From contig NZ_JAYGIL010000007.1 of NCBI RefSeq assembly GCF_034931025.1, forward strand, positions 1 through 64,000: 64,000 nucleotides of DNA. Direction: 5' to 3'. How positions within the stretch are numbered: the first letter of the stretch is position 1; every line of letters begins with the position of its first letter. Positions 16,020 through 23,286 of the stretch are shown here, one piece after another. The notes beneath the pieces were generated by a model that saw nothing but the letters and a program-made list of their open reading frames with translations, did no database searches and was not told the origin of the DNA. A program made the translations under genes and the position numbers. This stretch comes from Arcicella gelida (GTDB lineage Bacteria; Bacteroidota; Bacteroidia; Cytophagales; Spirosomataceae).

Positions 16020-17501
16020 TCAGAGTGACTCGTTCATCCAGTTAGATTTTTGTATTAAAGTAACAACTCCTATATTGTATGCGTAAATGGCTGCAGGAAC
16101 AAAAGTAATGTTCAGATTATCTAATGTCCTATTACCTGTTTGATCTATGGTAGTTACCAAAGTAGCCTTAAAATTATTTTGATTGCAAAAATGTAATAAA
16201 CTGTTTAACTCCTGTGGTTTATCAAAATAGCGATTACTCCATTTAACTTCTACACACCATTGTGGTCTAAATAATTTATTATCAATGAGAACAATATCTA
16301 CTTCGCCTTCAGAGCGTCCCATTTTCCAACGTGCATATTTTAAGTCAAGATTTTCCCTGTGCATCCATTGAGAAAAAATAGCAGTCTCTACCATATTTCC
16401 TGACTCAGTATCGATTTCTTGTATTGGTGAAAACAAAGCAGTACGTAATGATGGATTGGTTAAATACACTTTGAAATTAGTAATCCGTTTGAATTTCTTG
16501 GCGTTATCATCAATTTTGTGAATGACCTTGATTAAAAAGGCGGCTTCTAAGTATTCTAAGTACTTCTTGATGATTTCTTTTTGAATACCACTGTCTCTCC
16601 CTAATTTTTCATACGAAAATTCATTACCTGTATTATAAGCTAAGTAACTGAAAAAGCTATTGAGTTCCTGAACGTCTTTAATGCCATATAAACTAGGTAA
16701 GTCTCGCAACAGAACTTTATCAACAATATCGCTTTTTACATAGCGACCCATATCACTCTGAATTTTTTCGGACAATACTACTTCTGGATATCCGCCATAA
16801 TTAAGATAATGAAAAAACTCTTTATTTAATGCCTTATTATCGTGCGTAGTAAAAAATGGCACATCTTTTCCATTATAAATAATTGACTTAGATTGTACTA
16901 AATGATTCAATCCCTTAAGATGTATGTATTCATGAAAAGTCAATGGAGGTAACATAAAATCGGTAAATCTACCAGCACCACTTTCTGAACTTTGCAATCG
17001 TAAAGCTGCAGCTGCCGAACCAGAAACGATAAACTTTGTTTTTGGGTAAAAATCGACTAATACTTTGAGATGACGTTCCCAGTCCTTTAGGTATTGAATT
17101 TCGTCAAAAAACACAAAACACCCTTCCAGACTGTCTAAATGAACGGCTTCTTTTGCCAACAATAATATGTCCTCTAATCCCAGTTGCATATAAATGGGAT
17201 TATCGATGCCGATGAAAAAGATTTTTTGAGGCGAAACCTTTTCTATAATCAATTCTTGTATGGCATGAAACATCATAACCGTTTTGCCTACACGACGTGG
17301 CCCCATTAAAACCACTGCTCTTTTTATTTCGGTTTCTTTTACAAAAGGATAGAACAAATCAAAATATAGTCTTTTTGACATATCCATGTACGTTTGTTGT
17401 ACTTGACCAGAGAGCCACCAAGGGTTTTCATACTGCAAACGTTCTATTCTTTTAGATGTTGGAATAATATTATTAAAGTTCATAATTTTATTTATTTTCA
17501 T
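16020..17501 (-). CDS. ATP-binding protein, AAA_14 plus DUF4143 domains
   Basis: This 493-residue P-loop ATPase has Walker A MGPRRVGKT at about 66-74 (GPRRVGKT), Walker B VFFDEIQYL near 130-137, and a sensor-like FIVSGSAAA near 158-166. A central winged-helix region follows, then a C-terminal DUF4143 domain carrying an endonuclease-like EVDIVLID...VEVKWS pattern. The family is widespread and poorly understood, sometimes linked to mobile DNA or defence. A TACATTTG sequence at 17510-17503 on the coding strand resembles a -7 box. If it is used, transcription would start within the first ATG, and Met7 at 17483 would be the true start. Diverged direct repeats flank the gene. Confidence 0.88.
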   Translation of the reverse strand: MKINKIMNFNNIIPTSKRIERLQYENPWWLSGQVQQTYMDMSKRLYFDLFYPFVKETEIKRAVVLMGPRRVGKTVMMFHAIQELIIEKVSPQKIFFIGIDNPIYMQLGLEDILLLAKEAVHLDSLEGCFVFFDEIQYLKDWERHLKVLVDFYPKTKFIVSGSAAAALRLQSSESGAGRFTDFMLPPLTFHEYIHLKGLNHLVQSKSIIYNGKDVPFFTTHDNKALNKEFFHYLNYGGYPEVVLSEKIQSDMGRYVKSDIVDKVLLRDLPSLYGIKDVQELNSFFSYLAYNTGNEFSYEKLGRDSGIQKEIIKKYLEYLEAAFLIKVIHKIDDNAKKFKRITNFKVYLTNPSLRTALFSPIQEIDTESGNMVETAIFSQWMHRENLDLKYARWKMGRSEGEVDIVLIDNKLFRPQWCVEVKWSNRYFDKPQELNSLLHFCNQNNFKATLVTTIDQTGNRTLDNLNITFVPAAIYAYNIGVVTLIQKSNWMNESL

Positions 17502-17837
17502 GCAAATGTAAAAATAAATAAAATAAATATATCTTATTTTTACAAATTAAAACACTTTAAGCTAGTTTGTTTATTATTAATGGTTTATTTCCACCACTCC
17601 ATCACCACTAAATGTTAGCAATATATACCTACTGAAAGGCTCTGTAAGTAAAGCTTATTCTTAAATAATATTACACTAACTCATGTTTTAACACAACTTA
17701 GAGGATTTTAGAATCATTGCAGTTTCACTATCCAAATATTTTAATTCTTAAACCTATTTAACTATTGTTTGGCGTAACGTTTATAAGTCTAAATCATCGA
17801 CATTCTACACTAAAGCAATATTTCGTAACATTTCCTA
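17502..17837. other. Non-coding gap with the right diverged repeat
   Basis: No gene is visible. It includes the probable ATPase promoter next to 17503-17510 and the right diverged repeat (17706-17780). It leads directly into copy B of the long direct repeat. Confidence 0.4.
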
Positions 17838-18084
17838 AATGCTTTTTACATTGGCTTCCACATAGGCTTTTATTCAAGAGCCAGAGCTGCTTTGTCCCAT
17901 TTCAAGAGCAAAGGTATGAACGTGTTCTTAACCCAGAAACAAGGTCAAGCCTTGGGTTTGCCAAAAAATCTCCACCCATGCGGGTCGTATTTATTTGGTA
18001 AAACCTTGTTCCTGCTAAACACTAACCTTTTATGCTCATGAAACGAAACAAAGCATACTCCGACTCTTTACACGAATAAAAAAA

Positions 18085-18225
18085 ATGTCAGACATGAAAA
18101 AATACAGCATTGAAAATGGCAATAAAGTGAAACGAAACAGCACCACCTCTCATTGCCGAATAAATCTAAAAAAATCAAATCACCTCAAACTCAATCAAAC
18201 AATCTATGGCAAACTGGTGCAGTAA
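18085..18225 (+). CDS. Possible micro-ORF, copy B (46 codons)
   Basis: The frame begins MSDMKKYSIENGNKVKRN and matches copy A for its first 30 codons. It then diverges and overlaps the first 20 bases of the Api92-like gene in another frame. The changed 3' end weakens the case for a real protein; a translational leader is possible. Confidence 0.22.
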   Translation: MSDMKKYSIENGNKVKRNSTTSHCRINLKKSNHLKLNQTIYGKLVQ

Positions 18226-18679
18226 TACGGTTGTCTTCGAGGGAAGTCCCGAAGCAATCAAACAGGTACAACAGCTTTTCGAAGCAATGAAGGTAAACGA
18301 AGAGAAAACAGAAAAAGGGCAATTGCCCGACTTTACAGACAATACTAACGGAGGTTATTTTTTTAATATTTATTGGAACGAGGGAGACGAAGGCATGTTT
18401 CAGTATGAGACAAGATGGGCACCCAATTCCGAAATATTAAGAACGATAGCAGAACGGTATCTTTTGAATTTTACTCATGATTATGAGGAAATGGGCAACA
18501 ATATATACGGTAGAGCAAGTTACCAAAATAGAATACTGGACGATGTGTGTTTAAGTGATGAAGAATTGGAATTATATTCGTTTGACGAAGAAACTGATAC
18601 CTATCATTTTGAAGGAGAAGTCTACGAAATTGAATATGAGATATTGGAAATGCTTCTGGAACGAAAACTCTCTTTCTGA
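18206..18679 (+). CDS. Api92/YubB-like (DUF1281-type) ferredoxin-fold protein, copy B
   Basis: This 157-residue paralogue is about 95 percent identical to the copy at 11077 by direct comparison; the differences include M8T, T15P, I21V and E29V. It has the same MANWCSN start and ETRWAPN motif. It is intact, with many silent base differences from copy A, which suggests that both proteins have been kept under selection since duplication. The function is unknown; the family is typical of plasmids and conjugative elements. It is followed by a hairpin and faces the convergent AraC gene. Confidence 0.75.
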   Translation: MANWCSNTVVFEGSPEAIKQVQQLFEAMKVNEEKTEKGQLPDFTDNTNGGYFFNIYWNEGDEGMFQYETRWAPNSEILRTIAERYLLNFTHDYEEMGNNIYGRASYQNRILDDVCLSDEELELYSFDEETDTYHFEGEVYEIEYEILEMLLERKLSF

Positions 18680-18688
18680 CAGTAACGG

Positions 18689-18728
18689 CTTTAAAGGTTT
18701 GCTCCCTTAATGGGACAAACCTTTAAAA
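18689..18728 (+). terminator. Stem-loop terminator after Api92-like copy B
   Basis: The outer stem GCTTTAAAGGTTTG pairs with CAAACCTTTAAAAGC (one bulge), and an inner TCCC pairs with GGGA. The inner bases differ from copy A, but the structure is kept. Confidence 0.6.
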
Positions 18729-18782
18729 GCTATTATGGAGTGATGCTTGGCGTAAGTCTTCTATTAAAATGAAGAGCCTTTT

Positions 18783-19652
18783 TTATTTTTTTAATTGCCA
18801 TTCATGCCTATAAGCCAAAGGCGTTACTCCATTGAACCGTCTAAACATTCGATTGAAAAAAGACTGACTTCCATAACCTGATTCGTAGGCAATAGTTTCT
18901 ATACTTTTTTCGGTATGAGCCAATAATTTACAAGCATGAGCAAGCCGATACTCATTCAATGCTTCTTTGAAGGTTTTTTGTGTATGTTTTTGAAAAAAAC
19001 GACAAAAGGAAGAATCGGTAAAATGCAATAATTGTGCTACGTCCTGGCTGCGAATGTCATCCATGAAATGATTGGCGATATAATTAAAAACCTTATCAAT
19101 ACGCTCAATACTAAGAGAAGGCATTTGTGTGTTCATAGTTGCTTCTATACCTGTATAGTTTTCGTTTGACATTAAGTGCAGAATTTCAAAAAACACAAAT
19201 AATTGCTCTACTGGCTGAACGCTAAAAAGCTTTTCAAAATGTTTGTGGAAAAAAAAGTGTTCTGCTTGCAACCGTAAAATTATACCTTGTCTGGATGCCG
19301 TTAACATCTGATTGATTTTTTCAAATTCGGGAAATATTGCTGAAATAGTATCTAATTTTTCAGGCAAAACCTGAACTAAATATTCTTCATATATCTCATC
19401 TTCAAATCCAAAATCAAAACAACGATGGGGAATGTCAGAATGTAATAATATAATTACTCCACTATCGTAGGGTTTTACCACATTGGAAATATATAATCTT
19501 CCTTTTCCTCGTGGTATATAAACTAGTTCAATTTCTGGATGGAAATGCCATGAAAGTTTTAAACATGATGACTTAGCACGATAATGTTTTAACAGTAGAG
19601 AACTTCCAAACTTGGTTGAAATAACTTCAAGTGCTATTTTTTTAGCCGTCAT
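18783..19652 (-). CDS. AraC-family transcriptional regulator
   Basis: This 289-residue regulator has an N-terminal cupin-like sensory domain (about 20-160, with the HFHPEIELVYIPRG motif near 37-50) and a C-terminal double helix-turn-helix (about 190-286). The latter includes DVAQLLHFTDSSFCRFFQKH and a second helix pair, IAYESGYGSQSFFNRMFRR. It is divergent from the sugar isomerase/DUF1080 operon across a 254-bp intergenic region, so it probably activates that operon in response to a sugar. The start at 19652 is the only ATG that preserves the cupin domain. Confidence 0.92.
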   Translation of the reverse strand: MTAKKIALEVISTKFGSSLLLKHYRAKSSCLKLSWHFHPEIELVYIPRGKGRLYISNVVKPYDSGVIILLHSDIPHRCFDFGFEDEIYEEYLVQVLPEKLDTISAIFPEFEKINQMLTASRQGIILRLQAEHFFFHKHFEKLFSVQPVEQLFVFFEILHLMSNENYTGIEATMNTQMPSLSIERIDKVFNYIANHFMDDIRSQDVAQLLHFTDSSFCRFFQKHTQKTFKEALNEYRLAHACKLLAHTEKSIETIAYESGYGSQSFFNRMFRRFNGVTPLAYRHEWQLKK

Positions 19653-19906
19653 TTTTCCGGTTTATGTGTCAAATTATATAAGTATGACAATTTAGTACAA
19701 AAAATGGGAAATCAGATTAAAGAGACTACTTTTTATAAAAGTTTATTTTGCACTTATATTTTAACAGTAAAGGAAGCGCTTATAATCTTATAGTAAAGTT
19801 TTTTCAAACAGAACTAGTTTAATTTCTTTAGCTATTTTGGTTATTCTTAAGTGCCTTTTGTTTGATAGCTATGATTTCAATTATTCAATCTTAACAATAG
19901 TAATCA

Positions 19907-20773
19907 ATGGAACGGAGACAATTTTTAAAAGCATTAGGTGTTGGAGCTGCAAGTTTAAGTTCTCTAGATTTATTTGCCACAGGCAAAAAAGTAAAATCTA
20001 TGGGATTACAACTTTTCTCAGTTCGAGAATTTATAGCAAAAGACTTAGAGGGTACATTAGAAAAAGTAGCTGCTCTTGGCTACAAAGATTTGGAAATATA
20101 TGGGTATAACGGCACTTTTTTCGGTAAAACAACAAATGAATTTAAAACGATTCTTAAAAATACAGGAATAAAAGTCGTAAGCTCGCACCATCCGGCTGGT
20201 ATTGGTATAAAATCGAAAGGTTCGTTAACAGAGGGCTGGAATAAGGCTGTAGAAGACTTAGATAATATTGGTGCTAAATATATGGTTTGCCCATACTTGT
20301 TTCCGCAGGAACAAACCAATGAAACCTATGCTATGCTACCCGATTTATTAAGCAAGTCAGGCGAAGTTACAAAGTCGGCAGGTATTCAGTTTGCCTATCA
20401 TAACCACGATTTTGAATTTAAAGAATATAATGATTCCACGCTTGTTTTCGACCATATAATCACAAATACACCAGCCGATTTGGTTAAAATTGAGCTGGAT
20501 TTATATTGGATTATAAAAGCTGGTTACGAGCCAATTAAATATTTTGAAAAATACCCAGGTAGATTTCCGCTCTGGCACGTAAAAGATATGGAAGATGGTA
20601 GCAAAGGGATTACGGAAGTAGGACACGGAACTATTGACTTTGATAAAATTTTTGCAGCTCGTAAGATAGCGGGCTTAGAGCAGTGGTTTGTGGAACAAGA
20701 TATAACCAAAGGGAATATGTTTGAAAGTATCAAATCAAGCCACGATTATTTATCAAAAAAGAAATTCAAATAA
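19907..20773 (+). CDS. Sugar phosphate isomerase/epimerase-like TIM-barrel protein, Tat-type leader
   Basis: This 288-residue xylose-isomerase-like TIM barrel (AP_endonuc_2 family) starts MERRQFLKAL, a twin-arginine leader with a short hydrophobic stretch to about residue 24, so it is probably exported to the periplasm. Likely metal and substrate residues are H165-N-H167, D198, H224-x-K226-D227 and E263/D265. It lies 31 bp upstream of the DUF1080 gene. In Bacteroidota this pairing is associated with 3-keto-glycoside metabolism, where a 3-keto sugar is isomerised or epimerised. It is probably controlled by the divergent AraC gene. Confidence 0.88.
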   Translation: MERRQFLKALGVGAASLSSLDLFATGKKVKSMGLQLFSVREFIAKDLEGTLEKVAALGYKDLEIYGYNGTFFGKTTNEFKTILKNTGIKVVSSHHPAGIGIKSKGSLTEGWNKAVEDLDNIGAKYMVCPYLFPQEQTNETYAMLPDLLSKSGEVTKSAGIQFAYHNHDFEFKEYNDSTLVFDHIITNTPADLVKIELDLYWIIKAGYEPIKYFEKYPGRFPLWHVKDMEDGSKGITEVGHGTIDFDKIFAARKIAGLEQWFVEQDITKGNMFESIKSSHDYLSKKKFK

Positions 20774-20804
20774 GTAGAGTCATAATCTTAAAACTAATTT
20801 AAAA

Positions 20805-21524
20805 ATGAAAAAAATATTATTGCCATTTTTTTTTACTGTAAGTATTCTCAGTACATTTTCACAAACCAGTGCACAAATAAATCAATTATCAACTAAAGAG
20901 AAGAAAGAGGGCTGGGCATTATTGTTTGACGGTAAAACAAACAATGGATGGCATTTATACAACAAAGGAAAAGAGGCTTCTGCTTGGGTCGTTAAAAACG
21001 GAGAATTGAAATGTGATGCAACGATTTTGGATGTAGAGCGAGAGGACTTAGTCACAGACAAGGAGTTTGAAAATTTCGATTTAAAGTTTGAATGGAAAAT
21101 TTCAAAAGAAGGAAATAGTGGCGTTTTTTTTAATGTTATCGAAAAAGAAGATATTCCAAAGGCGTGGGCTTCTGGGCCTGAATATCAATTATTGGAAAAA
21201 TCACACCATGATTACGCATTCAGTGCAAAAAAGCGTTCAGGTTGTTTGTATGGCTTTTATGAGCAAAAAAAAACTGCTCCTGATAAACCAGCAGGTCAAT
21301 GGAATCAATCGGAGATTAAGCAAGTCAATGGAAAAATTGAATTCTATTTGAATGGTGTTCTTACTGCCACAGAAGACTTGAATAGTGAAAATTGGAAAAA
21401 CTTAGTAGCTAATTCAGGTTTTAAGGCCTTCCCAGAATTCGGAAAACATACCAAAGGTCGCATTTCTTTACAAGACTGGTCAAAAGGTATTTCCTTCCGA
21501 AATATAAAAATCAAAGAATTGTAA
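20805..21524 (+). CDS. DUF1080 (3-keto-disaccharide hydrolase domain) protein
   Basis: This 239-residue secreted protein has a signal peptide at about 1-24 (ending near TSAQ). The rest is a single jelly-roll DUF1080 domain with the family markers WALLFDGKTNNGWHLY near 38-53, GNSGVFF near 103-109, and GPEYQLLE near 124-131. The family (PF06439) includes enzymes that cleave 3-keto-disaccharides after oxidation at C3. It is co-transcribed with the sugar isomerase gene upstream. No 3-dehydrogenase (GFO/IDH/MocA) is present in this window, so the oxidising partner must lie elsewhere. Confidence 0.88.
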   Translation: MKKILLPFFFTVSILSTFSQTSAQINQLSTKEKKEGWALLFDGKTNNGWHLYNKGKEASAWVVKNGELKCDATILDVEREDLVTDKEFENFDLKFEWKISKEGNSGVFFNVIEKEDIPKAWASGPEYQLLEKSHHDYAFSAKKRSGCLYGFYEQKKTAPDKPAGQWNQSEIKQVNGKIEFYLNGVLTATEDLNSENWKNLVANSGFKAFPEFGKHTKGRISLQDWSKGISFRNIKIKEL

Positions 21525-21848
21525 ATGTTGATACCAATACTGAGGGGAAGATAGAAATGAGCGCTTAATATCATGTTAGGACAGAAAAAAACTGTCGCTA
21601 CCCAATAAGTTGTTTTTTGATTTTTAAATACAAAGCAAAACTGCATAGGAGCAAGAAGGTTTCATTTTCCTGAATAGGAATTCAAAATCAATTTTTGAAA
21701 AATGTGCCTCTTTGTGTGCATGGTACTCAGGCGTACCAATCGATGCTTGAACTTGCTAGATTTAGAGCAGGTTCAAGCATCATAGTATTGTCGCAAAAAG
21801 TTCTGTTTATGCAGCAAGTCAACAAAGTTTCGGTGATGGTGCAAATAT
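21525..21848. other. Intergenic gap; no toxin partner visible
   Basis: About 320 bases downstream of both the DUF1080 gene (+) and the DUF6088 gene (-). This is where an AbiEii-like toxin gene would follow the antitoxin on the minus strand, but no frame with a GG-T-A-L or DxD motif is present. A plus-strand 72-codon frame (21695) has no protein character. Confidence 0.45.
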
Positions 21849-22445
21849 TTAGATGGCATAAGCTGTATTGGACTCTGCTGATAAAAGCTTCCCTAAAAGT
21901 TTTCTTGTTTTAACACTACCATAATTTTTAGTAGCTCGTTCTAATTTCTTCACATCAAAGAATTGTCTCTTTGAATAAACCTTTTCCAAAACTTGTTCTT
22001 TGTCTTCTGCTAAATTTTCCAAATTATTAACAAGGTCAACAAGTAAAAATTCCTTTGTTACTTTCTTTGGAAAATGGGGCTTTATAAAAAAAGAAAACGT
22101 TCTTTTACCAAGCATAAACTCTCCATGACGCTTGTGATTATACACGACACGCTTGTTATAGAGCTGGGTAGTCCCAACGCCTAAACTATTATAGAGATTA
22201 GGTGACATCAATAAAAAGCGGTCATCCTTCAGAAATTGCTGTACCAAGATTTCTTCGTCTGGTGGTGTCTGTCCAAAAACTGTTTGGCTGGAATAGTAAT
22301 AAAGGCCCTGTGACAATTTTTGAAGCACCTTGCTTTTTACAAGTTCCTGAACATGACGATCTACAGACTTAGACCATTGTTCCAAATCTGCTCTGCGATA
22401 TACCCTTCCAGGCTTTAGATGTGCTTTCAGTTCATCAAGTTTCAT
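21849..22445 (-). CDS. DUF6088-family protein, orphan AbiEi-like antitoxin
   Basis: This 198-residue protein has an N-terminal winged helix (about 5-55: RRADLEQWSKSVDRHVQEL, then QKLSQGLYYY as the wing) followed by an AbiEi-like domain with LLMSPNLYNSLGVGTTQL near 97-114. The family usually stands directly upstream of an AbiEii nucleotidyltransferase toxin, but none follows here. The coding strand has a good purine-rich ribosome-binding stretch (AAAGGAAG), and three 10-bp direct repeats sit just upstream. It could be a free-standing antitoxin or repressor left after toxin loss. Confidence 0.75.
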   Translation of the reverse strand: MKLDELKAHLKPGRVYRRADLEQWSKSVDRHVQELVKSKVLQKLSQGLYYYSSQTVFGQTPPDEEILVQQFLKDDRFLLMSPNLYNSLGVGTTQLYNKRVVYNHKRHGEFMLGKRTFSFFIKPHFPKKVTKEFLLVDLVNNLENLAEDKEQVLEKVYSKRQFFDVKKLERATKNYGSVKTRKLLGKLLSAESNTAYAI

Positions 22446-22470
22446 AACTACTTCCTTTTAATATAGTGTA

Positions 22471-22510
22471 TATGAATGTGTATGAATGTGTATGAATGTG
22501 TATAAATATG
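22471..22510. repeat. 10-bp tandem repeats upstream of the DUF6088 gene
   Basis: TATGAATGTG occurs three times exactly (22471-22500), followed by a degenerate fourth unit. The repeats start 26 bp upstream of the gene's ATG. A period of 10 bp equals about one helical turn, which suits repeated binding of a winged-helix repressor on one face of the DNA. Confidence 0.75.
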
Positions 22511-22543
22511 TAAGATTTTTCATTTAAAATTCATGCAAAAAAA

Positions 22544-22774
22544 TCATTTAATTATCAATAATGCAAATAGTTGAATTTGCTTATGTTTTCCTTGTCTCGG
22601 AAGATTGTTGGTTGGCTTTGCAACCCACTTTGGAAGCCAAAGATTCAGTGGGTCCTTTAAAAATGGCTCTGCAAATTCGTAAAAAGAAGAGTGAATTAGT
22701 TCATCATCGTAACGACGATTCGGTCTGACCGTGGTGTTCAATAATGCTATTGGGTTTATGCTGATTTGATTCAA
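22544..22774 (-). pseudogene. Unrecognised 76-codon frame, probably a fragment
   Basis: The minus-strand frame has only a TTG start and stays open some 20 codons further upstream. It reads as protein-like sequence (NPIALLNTTVRPNRRYDDEL, then FAEPFLKDPLNLWLPKW). An adjacent frame upstream also looks coding (LNLSVIEFSLGYTKEHI), which suggests a frameshifted gene. I do not recognise the family. Confidence 0.3.
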
Positions 22775-23158
22775 AAAGCGTGCATCAAAATGAGTATGTG
22801 TTCTTTGGTATAACCTAATGAAAATTCTATGACAGAAAGATTCAACCTAACCCATAAGAAGAGTTCAATTTTGGGAATAGATTTGTATTTAAAGGGTCTT
22901 TGATGTAATAAATTGATTAAAGTAGTCCAAAAAATCAATTTGGAGATAATATATCAATCTCAATCATACGCAAAAATAAAATCTAAATAACCATCATTCC
23001 TTCCTAGCCACTCCGAAACCATTTTTTACCTATTTGCTTATATTCTCCTTAAAACTCTCCTTCACTCAGCTTTAAATACTTAAATAAAAGTCCAAAATAT
23101 TACAATATGTTAAAATAGCTGATTAAATGGATAGAATCCTATCATTGATACTTTATTT
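22775..23158. other. AT-rich gap upstream of the first SusC gene
   Basis: There is no gene apart from the possible decayed frame entering from the left. It is AT-rich with no clear terminator or promoter pair. Confidence 0.3.
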
Positions 23159-23286
23159 ATATATTTTCTTTGTATCGTTCAATGAAAATACCAAATCTAA
23201 GGCCTTAGTTATTCGCTATAAATCATTGATACGAATTAATAGCTTTAAAATCAGACAAATATAACATTGATTAGCTAAGTAAATTT
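23159..23286 (+). promoter_or_regulatory. Conserved leader of the first SusC gene
   Basis: A 26-bp block at 23159-23184 (containing CTTTGTATCGTTCAATG) is identical to one at 30766-30791 in front of the second SusC gene. AAGGCCTTAGTTA follows in both, and CATTGATTAGCT lies just before both start codons. The block probably holds the promoter and an mRNA leader shared by the two operons. Confidence 0.65.

Larger units (their letters stand above)
17838..18728. repeat. Long direct repeat, copy B (about 0.89 kb)
   Basis: Same orientation and layout as the segment at 10710-11600, with the leader, micro-ORF, Api92-like gene and hairpin conserved. Together with copy A it brackets the AbiE-type pair, the three relics and the ATPase. 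Confidence 0.9.

Noticed and set aside
10710..18728. Composite transposon or prophage
   Set aside because: The bracketing repeats carry no transposase or terminal inverted repeats, and no phage structural genes are seen.
22471..22510. CRISPR array
   Set aside because: The repeat units are 10 bp with no spacers and no cas genes nearby.
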